A stretch of 64,000 bases of DNA. Origin: Deferribacteres bacterium (GTDB taxonomy: Bacteria; Zhuqueibacterota; Zhuqueibacteria; Zhuqueibacterales; Geothermadaptataceae). Below, one piece after another: positions 47,367 through 57,721 of the stretch. How positions within the stretch are numbered: the stretch's first letter is position 1; each line of letters starts with the position of its first letter. Made by a program: the position numbers and the translations under genes. The stretch is taken from positions 372,001-436,000 of the forward strand of contig JACKDF010000003.1 in NCBI GenBank assembly GCA_020633655.1, read 5' to 3'. The notes under the pieces are model-generated. The model was not told where the DNA came from and did no database searches. It saw only the letters and a list, made by a program, of their open reading frames with translations.

Positions 47367-50300
47367 CTATTTAATCACGGATATTTTGAAAACTGCAACA
47401 CCACTTTTATTACTGCTTTTTGCCTCAATTCGCGCCATATAAACACCATTTTGAATTGAACTCACATCCCACTGTATTTCATTATCAACATCACCGTTCC
47501 CTGGCCCGGGGAATTGGTCCACCAGATCTCCGGCAAGATCAAATATTTTAATCGATACTACAGCCGGATCGGACAATCGATAGCGAATCGTGGTCAAATT
47601 ACCTTCTGTAGGATTTGGATAATTATACGCGAATTTTTCAGGAAGAAGTTCGCTTTGCAAGTCTGTGGGTGTGCCAGCGATAAAAGTAGAACGTGTGTGT
47701 GCCCGATCACCATCATAATTCAGCCACGCATGCTGCGCATCCACGCTTGCCCCAGGGATTTCAAATGCATGTAAAAAGCCGTCAACAGAAACAGCAAGCA
47801 TTTCGAGATCACCGTCATTATTAATATCACCTGCGGTCAGGCTTTGAATACTACCCCATGCAAAGGCAAGTGGAAATCCATCGATCAATGAGCCATCTCC
47901 TTCAATGCCGTACAGATCCCCACCTTTTCCAATAAAGAAAATCTCCTGGGCTTGGTCATTATCGATATCAAGCAAAAGCGGTTCAAAATAATCGTTTGCA
48001 ACGGTTAATTGTAATTTTTCAGCATCGACTGTGTAAGGACGCATTTTTACCGGGAAATTTTCTAAAACAGCACCATTCTGATTGAAAGCAAGGATATATT
48101 CAGCATTAACAAGAACGGCATCCTGGCGTCCATCACCATCCACATCACCGATTGCAAGTCGGCTATTTGCAAATTTTTCTTCCAAATTCACAGAAACTTC
48201 CTCGTCACTGTGAATAAAGCGAACCTGGTTATCCGTATTTACAACCAGACCAAAAGATGCTGAAGCAAGGCTTCGAACAGGATCAGCAAACGAAGTGAAT
48301 AACGAAACAACGCCATTAACGTTAAAAACAGAATTCTCCGATTGTAAAAAATAAGTACCATTCGAAGCAGATAGAGCTGAGATATCTGCAGGTAATTGGA
48401 GTGAATTCACAACCTCACCCGCAGCGTTGATCGACATTAGTTTATCAGTGGCGAATGTGAGAAGTCCATTTGCATAACTGAGAGCCGAAGATGTTTTAAA
48501 ACCGAGATTTAAATCCCATAGATTATCAAATTCCTTATTTCCATCTCCATCCACCGTTTCGAAGGCTTTCAATGCCCCAGTATAAAAATTTAGTACGAAT
48601 TCATCTCGCCCATTGCCATCCAAATCTGCCACGAGTGGATAGTTGAAAGGCACATTATCTAACTGCAATGCCAAAGGTATCTCGTATTGCCGTTCTTCAT
48701 GGCCAGGTGCATCAATCTCAACCTGAAGCGAATTATTAAATAAGGGACTCCCATCTCCATGCCACGCCAAAACCTGATTATCGAGGGTGAAAACTAAAAT
48801 TTCTTCTCCTGCGTAGGTTGGATCGAACTCGCCAACCACAGGTGGAAACAAAGCTGATTGACAAAACTTTGGAAACCCGGCAATTTCAAATCCCCTGGAA
48901 AGGGAAAAAGACATAATTGGATTTATCGCGCTCATATCATAAACACGCACACCACTATTTGCCTGCGATTGGCTGCGTGATGAGGGCATTGTATTGGGTC
49001 CGAATTCGATTTTATCACTACCGTTCGCCTGCAGGTTTACCGTGTTACTGTCGAACCAGGCATCCGCCCACCAGCCATTCTCCGTGCCAGAACCCGGATG
49101 GAGAAAGCTGTAGAAATAGCCAAAGTCCTGGGCAACATCTGCCTCTTCGAGATCAACCCCACGATTATTTTTGTCCTCATTAATTCGGTTATCTATTAAT
49201 TTTTCCCGAATGACAGCATCATTAATGTGCCAAATAAGAATTCCCGAGCCGGGAAGACCGTAATCGTATTCATCCACAGAGGTTAAAACACCAATCACCG
49301 CATTGGAAACAAGCTGTCCGTTTTGATTGAATTCCGCTTGATTTCCATTATTATCAATCGCGATTGCAACGCTGTCGCCATTTACATCCTGCTGCCTGTT
49401 TTCGATGAGAAAATACTCATCATCGGTAATAGGAATCTTGTAAATACGGTTTGGAAAATCCGTTCGTGCGGCTCCAACCTGAAAATTCATGCCATTTTCG
49501 ATGACGATTGGCTTTTCCCAGCCCATGAAAACCTTTTCCCAGGCACAAGGCTCCGCAGGCAGTAAACCTTGTGCATTTCCAGAGCCCTGATCCATTAATC
49601 CCCAGCGAGCGATTCCGGTACCACCGGTCACCGGATCGAATAAACTTGGCAAACCAAGCTGAAATCCCATCATAATGGTCATTGTCCCAAGTAAACCGAT
49701 TTCATACCCTTCCTGACTTTCGGTTTCAGGTAAAATCATCCCATTACGAATGAAGGAGCCTTGAACTGGAATCCCGCCATAGGATGGATCATCAGCACCA
49801 AATTCTTTCTTCAAATCTTCAAAACGTAAGAATGCTGAGGTAATATCATTGGGAGTTGGATCGAAATCAAAGTCGATATCATTGCCTACGCCAGCATGAA
49901 AGAGAATAAAGCTGTCGTATTTATTGAAATCGATACTTTCGTCGGTGGCTGCTTTTTGCATGCCATCACGCAGCAGTTCCGCAAGTCGAGTATCCACAAG
50001 ACTTGAACCATCATTCGGTGCATAATAAGCAATATCGTTATTAAGTTGATAGGCATCAGTCTGGTTTTGCGGATAGATATCCCAGGATAATATTTGTTTT
50101 CCCTGGGAAACGGTTTTGAAATAGTTTGCCAACGCAGTTAATTGCGCATCAAAATATGCATGGTTGTGAGGTGCTGGGTCTACGGTGGGAATAGTGGGAG
50201 CACTGAGATCGAACGTACCGTTACCCGTAGTTTCGATTAAGGTGTCTGGTTTAAATTCGACTCGTATAGCCAGAATATGGAGCGTATCAATCGTTGCGGC

Positions 50301-50462
50301 TATTTTGTAATTCGAGTTATATTTCTCAAAATTGTTTTTCAATGCCTGTGTATCCGGCCCCCCTTTCAATTGCAACGGCCGATCTTTTGATTCTACGGCA
50401 TAGGCAGGACTGAAATTGAGCGATAAAAGGAAAACGAAAAACAGACTGTAATTTTTTTTCAT
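47367..50462 (-). CDS. M6-like pseudoprotease with FG-GAP/VCBS repeats and sorting tail
   Basis: 1031 residues from ATG 50462, with signal peptide (YSLFFVFLLSLNFSPAYA). Residues 55-460 resemble an M6 metalloprotease domain (TLHILAIRVEF, ANYFKTVSQGK, LGLPSLFDP, GLMDQGSGN), but where HEFGH belongs the sequence reads IMMGF (263-267), so zinc ligands and glutamate are absent. Then FG-GAP/VCBS repeats (DLDGNGRDEFVL, DVDGDGRQDAVLV, DINNDGDLEML), and a C-terminal type A sorting module (NYPNPTEGN, NGVYMARIEA). Likely T9SS-exported and non-catalytic. Gap to the barrel gene is 17 nt. Confidence 0.8.
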   Translation of the reverse strand: MKKNYSLFFVFLLSLNFSPAYAVESKDRPLQLKGGPDTQALKNNFEKYNSNYKIAATIDTLHILAIRVEFKPDTLIETTGNGTFDLSAPTIPTVDPAPHNHAYFDAQLTALANYFKTVSQGKQILSWDIYPQNQTDAYQLNNDIAYYAPNDGSSLVDTRLAELLRDGMQKAATDESIDFNKYDSFILFHAGVGNDIDFDFDPTPNDITSAFLRFEDLKKEFGADDPSYGGIPVQGSFIRNGMILPETESQEGYEIGLLGTMTIMMGFQLGLPSLFDPVTGGTGIARWGLMDQGSGNAQGLLPAEPCAWEKVFMGWEKPIVIENGMNFQVGAARTDFPNRIYKIPITDDEYFLIENRQQDVNGDSVAIAIDNNGNQAEFNQNGQLVSNAVIGVLTSVDEYDYGLPGSGILIWHINDAVIREKLIDNRINEDKNNRGVDLEEADVAQDFGYFYSFLHPGSGTENGWWADAWFDSNTVNLQANGSDKIEFGPNTMPSSRSQSQANSGVRVYDMSAINPIMSFSLSRGFEIAGFPKFCQSALFPPVVGEFDPTYAGEEILVFTLDNQVLAWHGDGSPLFNNSLQVEIDAPGHEERQYEIPLALQLDNVPFNYPLVADLDGNGRDEFVLNFYTGALKAFETVDGDGNKEFDNLWDLNLGFKTSSALSYANGLLTFATDKLMSINAAGEVVNSLQLPADISALSASNGTYFLQSENSVFNVNGVVSLFTSFADPVRSLASASFGLVVNTDNQVRFIHSDEEVSVNLEEKFANSRLAIGDVDGDGRQDAVLVNAEYILAFNQNGAVLENFPVKMRPYTVDAEKLQLTVANDYFEPLLLDIDNDQAQEIFFIGKGGDLYGIEGDGSLIDGFPLAFAWGSIQSLTAGDINNDGDLEMLAVSVDGFLHAFEIPGASVDAQHAWLNYDGDRAHTRSTFIAGTPTDLQSELLPEKFAYNYPNPTEGNLTTIRYRLSDPAVVSIKIFDLAGDLVDQFPGPGNGDVDNEIQWDVSSIQNGVYMARIEAKSSNKSGVAVFKISVIK

Positions 50463-50631
50463 TAAATAATTCCGCCTGAAAAATACTCCAATACAATGAG
50501 CCATTCCAGTGTATGTCTTCTCCTATTGAAGAAACACAACATGACTTAGCTTTCCTTATTCTTCAGATGCTATTAATACGTTTTTTTGACGGAAAATATT
50601 ATTCGATGAAAATTTGCTTGTATACAATGAA

Positions 50632-50669
50632 ATGGCTGGTTTTTATGTCATTATCAGAAAACCAGCCAT
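50632..50669 (-). terminator. Hairpin after PorV-like gene, candidate terminator
   Basis: A perfect 12-bp stem (ATGGCTGGTTTT with AAAACCAGCCAT) with a 14-nt loop lies 82 nt past the PorV stop. No long U-tract follows. It could separate the PorV gene from the pseudoprotease operon. Confidence 0.5.
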
Positions 50670-50750
50670 AGTTCCTTTAATTCACGCTTGGAAATTGCAC
50701 ATACTCTCCGTCAAACGTGCTTAAACTGCGCATAGTTTGTGCAGCATAGA

Positions 50751-51818
50751 TCAGAAATTAAACGCAAGAGAAAACTGAATCGTATCTTCCAATGGATGGC
50801 CTTGCTCCAAAGGTGAAATGTAGGCAGCGTCGATATAAAGGCTGGCATATTTCAGCCCGGCTCCAAATGTCAGGTAACGCACCTTGCCAATATCATCATG
50901 ATGGAATCCAGTGCGCATTGCTATCATATCACCGTACCAGTACTCTGCACCAACATTGGCAATAACCCGTTTCAACTCTGTGTTCATACTCTCATCAAAT
51001 AAGGAAGAATACAGTGCCTTATAAAAAGGATCAGACTTTGTTTCGTCATTTTCATCCTGATAGCGTCTTACGAGCAATTTATCGAATTCAAATGCGACTG
51101 TCAGCCGATTAAATTCATCATCGATTGGTTTATAGGAGAATCCAAGTCGCAAATTGGTTGGCAGGGGATCCGCTTGTGCTTTGTCAATATAAGTCACTTT
51201 CGGCCCCATATTCGCAATATTAACACCGAAACTTAAGCGATCTATCAGTAAATTTTTGTAAAGATAGCCAATATCAAATGCGAACGCATTTGCAGATCCA
51301 TCACCTTTTTGAGATGTGTTACTGAGTTCTGGTGCGAGATTGCTTCGAATATATTTCAATTGCAAACCAACACTTGAGTTTTCTGTTATTTGAGTTCCAA
51401 AGGAAGTGGCAACAGCAAATTCACTTGAAACAAATGTCCCTGTTGGGATTGGACTATTTTCACTGGTAATTGCCTGTTCGCCAAGATTTAGATAAGTGAC
51501 AGCAACTCCAAATGTTCCAAGTCCTTCAATTTCCTGAACGAAAGTCAGGTAATCAAAGAAAAGGTCGGATGCAAGCTGAGGCAGCCAATTGGAGTGCATG
51601 GCGGAGATTTGACGCTGTTTTTGGAATGCCAGGCCTGCAGGATTCCAATAGGTTGCAGTCGCATCATCCGCGATGGACACGAAAGATTCACCCATTCCTG
51701 TCGCCCTTGCACCAGGTGTAATAAGCAAAAATTGAACAGTCGCTTCACTCTGTGCAAATGAGTTTTGCGTGAAAATCACACTGACGAGCACCAGAAAATA
51801 AGCTATTGTTTTTTTCAT
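50751..51818 (-). CDS. PorV/PorQ family outer-membrane protein
   Basis: 355 residues. Signal peptide (TIAYFLVLVSVIFTQNSFAQ), then the family block FLLITPGARATGMGESFVSIADDATATYWNPAGLA (about 30-65), a FadL-like start of T9SS PorV proteins, and beta strands to a terminal NF. PorV shuttles T9SS substrates to the cell-surface attachment complex. Its presence supports a type IX system using the sorting-tail proteins here. Monocistronic; long 5' region follows. Confidence 0.85.
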   Translation of the reverse strand: MKKTIAYFLVLVSVIFTQNSFAQSEATVQFLLITPGARATGMGESFVSIADDATATYWNPAGLAFQKQRQISAMHSNWLPQLASDLFFDYLTFVQEIEGLGTFGVAVTYLNLGEQAITSENSPIPTGTFVSSEFAVATSFGTQITENSSVGLQLKYIRSNLAPELSNTSQKGDGSANAFAFDIGYLYKNLLIDRLSFGVNIANMGPKVTYIDKAQADPLPTNLRLGFSYKPIDDEFNRLTVAFEFDKLLVRRYQDENDETKSDPFYKALYSSLFDESMNTELKRVIANVGAEYWYGDMIAMRTGFHHDDIGKVRYLTFGAGLKYASLYIDAAYISPLEQGHPLEDTIQFSLAFNF

Positions 51819-52221
51819 TCTTTACCTCCAGAATAAACAAAAAAACCGAACGCAGTAGTAAAATAAGTGTACTGACATTCGGTTTGAATAGAAAAACACT
51901 TACTAATACGTCCTTTGGGGATTTTGGATAGCACTTTGAATGTATTCAAAGATCTACGATATTTTTAAAATTGATTTATCCAATTAAATCCGTAACGAAC
52001 GTAAAATAGGCATTCTCCTTGTTATAACAAGCTGAATAATATAGAAATACTTTTAAAATGTCAAGAATTAATAAAATATAACTCGCTCTTAATATCGACA
52101 GTTCCGCTTTGAATGATAAACCTGAAAAAAAGATCTCAGATTTGATAACGACATTAATATAGATGTCAGAACCAGTTTTGCAGAAACTGCATTTATTCAG
52201 AGTGGAACTTCTATTTTTTGT
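51819..52221. other. 403-bp intergenic region between gcvH and PorV gene
   Basis: AT-rich. It holds the promoter of the PorV-like gene. One inverted repeat (AAACCGAA 51843-51850 with TTCGGTTT 51878-51885, 27-nt loop) lies in the likely 5' leader of that gene. Another weak stem is at 52173-52189. No gene or RNA family is recognised. Confidence 0.5.
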
Positions 52222-52602
52222 TTATTTATCAATCATTTCAGAGTAGCTTTCGGGAGATAACAAATTATCAACTTCGCTTTCATCACTCATTTTCACTTTA
52301 ATCATCCATCCGGCCCCATAGGGGTCAGAATTAACAGCTTCGGGTTCGTCATCCAGGGAAGCGTTCACCTCAATAACTTCCCCGGAAATCGGTGCAATTA
52401 AATCTGATACGGCCTTTACAGCTTCAATGGTACCGAAAGGCTCTCCTTGTGCGGTTTCGGATTCTTCCTCAGGTAATTCCACAAAAACAATATCGCCCAA
52501 CTCACTCTGTGCATAATCCGTTATACCAACAGTTGCAATACCATTTTTCACAAGCACCCACTCATGGTCTTCAGTGTATCGCAAATTACCAGGGACGTTC
52601 AT
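52222..52602 (-). CDS. gcvH: Glycine cleavage system H protein
   Basis: 126 residues; the lipoyl-lysine is K63 in GTIEAVKAVSDL. It carries the aminomethyl group between GcvP and GcvT, or donates lipoate. ATG 52602 follows GGAGGAGA. It comes 50 nt after accC, the last gene of efp-accB-accC-gcvH; no gcvT or gcvP is in the window, so a role in lipoate relay is possible. Confidence 0.95.
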   Translation of the reverse strand: MNVPGNLRYTEDHEWVLVKNGIATVGITDYAQSELGDIVFVELPEEESETAQGEPFGTIEAVKAVSDLIAPISGEVIEVNASLDDEPEAVNSDPYGAGWMIKVKMSDESEVDNLLSPESYSEMIDK

Positions 52603-52652
52603 TATTCTCCTCCAGATGGATTTGTGCAAGACTTCGTATAAACTAACTAATT

Positions 52653-53987
52653 TTATATCTTTTCAGTTTCAAGAAAAGTAGTATCAAATTGGCCTTTAAT
52701 AAAAGATTCGTTCCGCATAACTTTTTGATGAAATGGAATCGTCGTTTTTATTCCCTCAACAATAAATTCATCGAGTGCACGTTTAGTTCGGTCAATGGCT
52801 TCAGTACGATTTTTCCCGTGAACAATCAATTTAGCAATCAGACTGTCGTAAAACGGCGGGATCACGTATTGTGCATATGCATGGGTATCGACACGAACAC
52901 CAGGTCCACCGGGGACATGAAAAGTTTCGATCCTGCCAGGACTCGGTCTGAACCCATTATCCGGATCTTCTGCATTAATACGACACTCAATGGAATGGCC
53001 ACGTAATTTTAACTGATCGCTCTGCAGAGAGAGCTTCTCACCAGCGGCTACTAAAATTTGTTCCTTAATCAGATCGATATCAAGCACTGTTTCTGTTACA
53101 GGATGCTCTACCTGAATCCGCGTATTCATTTCCATAAAATAGTATTTATTATCCTGAAACAGGAATTCGATCGTGCCGGCGCTTTGATAACTAACTTCCT
53201 TTGCTCCCCGTACCGCCGCAGCGCACATTTCTTCACGCAAAGCTTCAGTGACAACTGGTGAGGGAGACTCTTCAATTAATTTTTGGTGTTTACGCTGAAT
53301 TGAACATTCCCGTTCTCCCAACGCCACAACATTTCCATGGCTATCACCAATAATTTGAACTTCGATGTGGCGAGCGTGTGTAAAATATTTTTCCAGATAA
53401 ACACCTGGATTTCCGAACCCAACCATAGCCTCCTGCTGAGCTTGTTTAAACATGGTTTCCATGTCAGATTTTTTACGTACAAGCCGCATTCCGCGTCCAC
53501 CGCCACCGGCGGTCGCTTTAATGATTACCGGATAACCTGCTTCATCGGCCAATCTCTCAGCATCTTTTACGCTTTCAACTAATCCTTCACTTCCAGGAAT
53601 TGTCGGAACATTGGCTTTTTTCATCGATGCTTTGGCAAATGCTTTATCTCCAAGATTTCGAATCATATCCGGAGTTGGGCCAATAAAATTTATATTACAA
53701 GAGCGAGTTACCTCTGCAAATTCTGCATTTTCAGCCAGAAATCCGTATCCTGGGTGAATTGCATCAGCATTGGTAACTTCTGCAGCGGAAATAAGCCGTG
53801 GGATTAGAAGGTAACTATCTTTACTGGCTGGTGGGCCAATACAGACTGCTTCATCAGCAAAACGCACGTGCAAGGAATCGACATCTGCCTGTGAGTATAC
53901 CGCGACTGTCTGTATTCCGAGCTCTTTACACGCACGAATCACACGCAGAGCAATCTCCCCCCGATTCGCAATAAGTACTTTTTTCAA
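52653..53987 (-). CDS. accC: Acetyl-CoA carboxylase, biotin carboxylase subunit
   Basis: 444 residues with ATP-grasp fold: [20 protein letters not shown] at the start, the glycine-rich loop [27 protein letters not shown] and the biotin carboxylase C domain. It carboxylates BCCP biotin with ATP and bicarbonate. It lies 32 nt after accB. Length and motifs are complete. Confidence 0.97.
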   Translation of the reverse strand: MKKVLIANRGEIALRVIRACKELGIQTVAVYSQADVDSLHVRFADEAVCIGPPASKDSYLLIPRLISAAEVTNADAIHPGYGFLAENAEFAEVTRSCNINFIGPTPDMIRNLGDKAFAKASMKKANVPTIPGSEGLVESVKDAERLADEAGYPVIIKATAGGGGRGMRLVRKKSDMETMFKQAQQEAMVGFGNPGVYLEKYFTHARHIEVQIIGDSHGNVVALGERECSIQRKHQKLIEESPSPVVTEALREEMCAAAVRGAKEVSYQSAGTIEFLFQDNKYYFMEMNTRIQVEHPVTETVLDIDLIKEQILVAAGEKLSLQSDQLKLRGHSIECRINAEDPDNGFRPSPGRIETFHVPGGPGVRVDTHAYAQYVIPPFYDSLIAKLIVHGKNRTEAIDRTKRALDEFIVEGIKTTIPFHQKVMRNESFIKGQFDTTFLETEKI

Positions 53988-54019
53988 ATTCTACGTCCTC
54001 TTAATGCCGATTCATCAAA

Positions 54020-54529
54020 TTAAATCCGTTCCACTACAAACAACGGTTGGTTGTACTCAACCGGTTGTCCATCATCATTGCTAATTTTAATGATCCGACA
54101 AGGAAACTCGGCTTCAACTTCATTCATCAGTTTCATCGCTTCGATAATACACAGAACCTGGCCTTGTTTCACTGTGTCACCAACATTCACATACGGATCG
54201 GCTTCAGGAGCAGGGGCGCGATAAAACGTTCCAACCATTGGAGAACGAATTTCTTCTCCTGCCGGTTGTTCAGGTGCTGCAGCCACTTTTACAGCAGGTG
54301 TTTCCACGACAACCGGGGCAGCTTTTGGCTCGGAAGCCGGAACAGCGACCGGAGCTGGCGCAGGAGCATGAACAGGTACATGGACTTGCTGGGGTACATG
54401 CATGTTGTAGTTAAGATTATTTGTGAATTTGGAAATACGAACTTTTCTTCCCCATTTTGAGACTTCAAGTTCAGCTATATCGGCATTTTCTACCATCTTT
54501 ATCAGGCGTTGTATTTGATCTTCTGTCAT
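54020..54529 (-). CDS. accB: Acetyl-CoA carboxylase, biotin carboxyl carrier protein
   Basis: 169 residues from ATG 54529 (the frame extends to 54550). The N-terminal helix part, a Pro/Ala-rich linker (about 46-92), and the biotinyl domain with K133 in EAMKLMNE. It is the biotin carrier of fatty-acid synthesis. It follows efp by 29 nt and precedes accC, the usual order in many bacteria. Confidence 0.96.
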   Translation of the reverse strand: MTEDQIQRLIKMVENADIAELEVSKWGRKVRISKFTNNLNYNMHVPQQVHVPVHAPAPAPVAVPASEPKAAPVVVETPAVKVAAAPEQPAGEEIRSPMVGTFYRAPAPEADPYVNVGDTVKQGQVLCIIEAMKLMNEVEAEFPCRIIKISNDDGQPVEYNQPLFVVERI

Positions 54530-54558
54530 TTTTCCTCCAAATAATTGCAATCCGAAAA

Positions 54559-55122
54559 TTAGGATTTTACTCTTTCGATATAAGCTCCGGTTCGAGTATC
54601 GACACGGATTTTCTCACCTTCCGAAAGAAAGAGCGGCACAGTTACGACGGCACCTGTTTCAAGAGTAGCGGGTTTCCCGCCTCCAGATGCTGTATCCCCT
54701 TTTAGCCCGGGGTCAGTTTGTGTAATCGTCAATTCGACAGAAGTTGGTAATTCGAGAGATACTGGCTCCGATTGTACAATTAAAACATCAACAGTGTCCC
54801 CCTCTTTCATATATTTCTCTGCCTCATCGACCAAATTGGCTGCAATTTCCATTTGTTCGAAGGATTCGTTGTCCATAAAGACGAAGACATCTTCGGAACG
54901 ATAGAGAAATTGCATTTTATGGCGCATGACCATGACATCGTTTACTTTTTCACCGGAACGAAAGGTTTTCTCAAGTACCCTTCCGGTTTTTAAATTCCTT
55001 AACTTGGTACGACAAATCGCACCACCTCGTCCCATTTTTACATGTTGGAAGTCCATGATCGACCATATTCCACCATCTAATTCGAATGTGAAACCTGTCC
55101 GAAAATCAGCTGTGCTCGCCAT
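54559..55122 (-). CDS. efp: Elongation factor P, arginine-type loop
   Basis: 187 residues with three KOW/OB-like domains. The modified loop reads [17 protein letters not shown]; the position usually modified is Arg32 here (KMGRG), where E. coli and B. subtilis have lysine. It relieves ribosome stalling at proline stretches. Arg at this site is typical of proteins modified by EarP, or left unmodified. It starts the efp-accB-accC-gcvH group. Confidence 0.96.
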   Translation of the reverse strand: MASTADFRTGFTFELDGGIWSIMDFQHVKMGRGGAICRTKLRNLKTGRVLEKTFRSGEKVNDVMVMRHKMQFLYRSEDVFVFMDNESFEQMEIAANLVDEAEKYMKEGDTVDVLIVQSEPVSLELPTSVELTITQTDPGLKGDTASGGGKPATLETGAVVTVPLFLSEGEKIRVDTRTGAYIERVKS

Positions 55123-55407
55123 TTATATCCTCAAATCAATTAAACTTTTTTGTGACTAATATTAGATTCTTTTGATGAAAAATTAGCTTAATTCCAAAAC
55201 GGTAATTTGGATACTTAAACCACACGCTCAAAGTTGGTCAATATAATTGAAAATGCGACAAAAGTCAACTTCTTACTGTTGGTTCATAAAATTTGAAATT
55301 CAGTCACATAAAGGCCATCTTTGATTGATGCAAAGAGCAGGTTTTTTATCCAAATGAATAGAGTTATGCTCTGATATTACCAATCGGCTGAATTATTGTG
55401 AAAATTT

Positions 55408-56211
55408 TCACTGAATAACAGTGATCAGCGTACGTGTAACTGCTCCATCAGACAGAACTGTTAAAATATAGATGCCACTGGTCACCAGCTTGTTCAAGAA
55501 ATTTCGTCCATTCCATAAAACGTAATTTTCACCTGAACCAGAAATTAAAGAACTTGTTTTCCAAACAAGATTTCCAAGAATATCATAGATATACAAACGG
55601 ACTGGACAATTTGCATGCAGCGTGATTGGCAAGCGAATAAATTTATGACGGGAGGGTTGGAAAGGATTAGGAAAGGGTCTTTGCAGAAAATCACGATGAG
55701 TTATTGTATCATCGCTATTAAAATCAAAATTATCGCCGACTGAGGTGCTGTGGTTGTCGTTGTTTAGGGAATCATTTTCAGAAATAAGAATGTGTTCTGT
55801 TTTCATCACACCATCAAATCCAAATTCACCAAGATGGATAATACCTGACGCTTGCTTGTTGAGTACAATTCCAGTAGATATGGAATCATGCGTTATGTTA
55901 TTTATAATTTCAAGCGATAATGTGTCCGTGGCCAACAACTGGTTGGTTGATACCCAAAATATGGCCTGTTCTTGATAAAAACCACATCCAAAACTATCAA
56001 GGTTGTAGATATTTTCCGGATTTTTTTGATTAAAAAATTTAAAATCAAGTTGTTCGGCTGTAAAGAATTCTTGATCGGCGCCAAAAATCTTTCCCCAAAA
56101 AATGTTTTCTGATTGCGCAAAAACCTGAGAAACCTGGATAACACAAAGCACAAAAAACAAATTGCAGTAAAAAATAAGCCTGCCAAACATCCTGGTAGAA
56201 AACACGATCAT
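55408..56211 (-). CDS. Secreted protein with C-terminal sorting domain
   Basis: 267 residues. Signal peptide (LFFVLCVIQVSQVFA), a 120-residue part without family, a linker DSLNNDNHSTSVGDN, then a type A sorting module (FPNPFQPSRHKFIRLP, LYIYDILGNLVW, SGIYILTVLS). It is probably exported and attached by T9SS. The first part is unknown; it contains a single Cys near CGFYQ. Two ATGs (56211, 56190) both follow AGG directly. Stands apart from efp, with 285 bp of AT-rich sequence between. Confidence 0.7.
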   Translation of the reverse strand: MIVFSTRMFGRLIFYCNLFFVLCVIQVSQVFAQSENIFWGKIFGADQEFFTAEQLDFKFFNQKNPENIYNLDSFGCGFYQEQAIFWVSTNQLLATDTLSLEIINNITHDSISTGIVLNKQASGIIHLGEFGFDGVMKTEHILISENDSLNNDNHSTSVGDNFDFNSDDTITHRDFLQRPFPNPFQPSRHKFIRLPITLHANCPVRLYIYDILGNLVWKTSSLISGSGENYVLWNGRNFLNKLVTSGIYILTVLSDGAVTRTLITVIQ

Positions 56212-56415
56212 CCTGATAATTCGTTTGCAAAAATGCTATTCATTCATCTACATTTGATGAAGACAATATGAGCCCGACCTTACGCAATATACATTCCACT
56301 TTCTGTTCGTGTTTAAAACACACGTATTTCATAAAGTAGTTACTACTATTTGTTACACTATCGTATTTGCAATGGTGGCCTTGTAATCAAAATCGCCAGA
56401 AGTGATGAAAAAAGC

Positions 56416-57669
56416 ATGAATATTAAAGAAAAACTACGAAATCTGCACAAAACGACACCTTTTGTTTCGAGTTCGCAAATTGCTACCAGTGAGCGATTCA
56501 ACCAAATCGCTGCTGCCCTGGAGGGAGAATTACTTCATACAGAAAAGGGAAGTATCATTCGCGTCACCAGTAAAGTGGGATACTCTGAAAAAATGCAGGA
56601 TGCAACTTTGCATGAAACCAGAAAAATAAAAGGCCAGAGTGCAGCAATACTTTCCAAAAAGAAAGTCGATCACGGTTTTTCATTTGAATCAGCACTCTTT
56701 ATCGATACAGAAACGACCGGTTTGTCAGGAAGTAGCGGGACGTATGCATTTTTGGTAGGAATTGGTTATTTCAAAGAGAATAACTTCTGCGTCGAGCAGC
56801 TGTTTATGCCCGGCTTGGGTCACGAATCAGCCCTTTTATCCTATCTTGAAGGGCTGATTTCTAATTCTACTGGCATCGTTACATTCAATGGAAAATCCTA
56901 CGATATTCCCCTGCTCACCGCTCGTTTCATTCAAAACCGTATGCGCCCAACCATCGATCTACTCCAGCATTTTGATGTATTGCATGCAGCACGTCGCATC
57001 TGGAAAAATGATTTTGGAAATTGCTCGCTGATCAACCTCGAGCAAAATTTACTTCAAATTCATCGTGAGGGAGATATTCCCGGAGAAGAAATTCCGGCGA
57101 TCTACCGTGATTATTTACGCTCATTTGAAACGGATCAACTCAGCAAAGTCATTTACCATAACAAAATGGATATTATTACGATGGCTACTTTAATTGGCGT
57201 TTTAAATGCAACTATCGATGAGCATCATCCGCAATTTCCGTTACAAAACCATCTATCAATGAGAGTTGTAAATCTTTTCCAATCGACAAATGAATCGCAA
57301 AAAGCAATTGAACGGATTCAGGCACTTCTGGAACAGGATCAGCTTAACAAGCAAGAAAAAAGTGAACATTACTATAATTTAGGTATGCTTCATAAACGTG
57401 CACAGAATTGGGAAAGTGCAGAAAAATCCTGGCTTGCGTCACTAAATGAAGGATTATTTTCAATTCCACCTGCAATTGAACTTGCAAAATATTATGAGCA
57501 TAAGGTGAAGGATTTAAAGAAAGCGTTGAACCTGACAACAAGATGCATGGAATTTATAACGATTCGATCTGAACTCGGGAAAAAATTTGATGAAGAGCTG
57601 GTTTTTGGATTAAAGAAACGCAAATCCCGGCTGGAGCTTAAAATAAATAAAGGAATAGTGGATGATTAG
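56416..57669 (+). CDS. RNase H-like 3'-5' exonuclease (YprB type) with TPR tail
   Basis: 417 residues from ATG 56416; a TTG at 56350 extends the frame but without support. The exonuclease domain has D97 and E99 in DTETTGLSG, then NGKSYDIPLL and the metal-binding YHNKMDI. This matches YprB-like RNase H-fold domains seen in Firmicutes and other phyla. The last 130 residues look like TPR helices (SEHYYNLGMLHKRAQNWESAEK). It probably acts on DNA or RNA in the cytoplasm; exact substrate unknown. Convergent with the next gene. Confidence 0.82.
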   Translation: MNIKEKLRNLHKTTPFVSSSQIATSERFNQIAAALEGELLHTEKGSIIRVTSKVGYSEKMQDATLHETRKIKGQSAAILSKKKVDHGFSFESALFIDTETTGLSGSSGTYAFLVGIGYFKENNFCVEQLFMPGLGHESALLSYLEGLISNSTGIVTFNGKSYDIPLLTARFIQNRMRPTIDLLQHFDVLHAARRIWKNDFGNCSLINLEQNLLQIHREGDIPGEEIPAIYRDYLRSFETDQLSKVIYHNKMDIITMATLIGVLNATIDEHHPQFPLQNHLSMRVVNLFQSTNESQKAIERIQALLEQDQLNKQEKSEHYYNLGMLHKRAQNWESAEKSWLASLNEGLFSIPPAIELAKYYEHKVKDLKKALNLTTRCMEFITIRSELGKKFDEELVFGLKKRKSRLELKINKGIVDD

Positions 57670-57670
57670 G

Positions 57671-57709
57671 AAGTGCGACGCAATTCTACCCATTCAATGC
57701 GCCGCACTT
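57671..57709. terminator. Stem-loop between convergent genes, candidate terminator
   Basis: AAGTGCGACGCA pairs with TGCGCCGCACTT with one mismatch. It lies between the exonuclease stop (57669) and the stop of the secreted protein (57722), so it may serve both. There is no clear U-tract. Confidence 0.5.
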
Positions 57710-57721
57710 AAGGTATTATAC

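Noticed and set aside
51843..51885. Inverted repeat AAACCGAA/TTCGGTTT as riboswitch or terminator
   Set aside because: The arms are short with a 27-nt loop and match no known RNA family; only noted in the intergenic entry.
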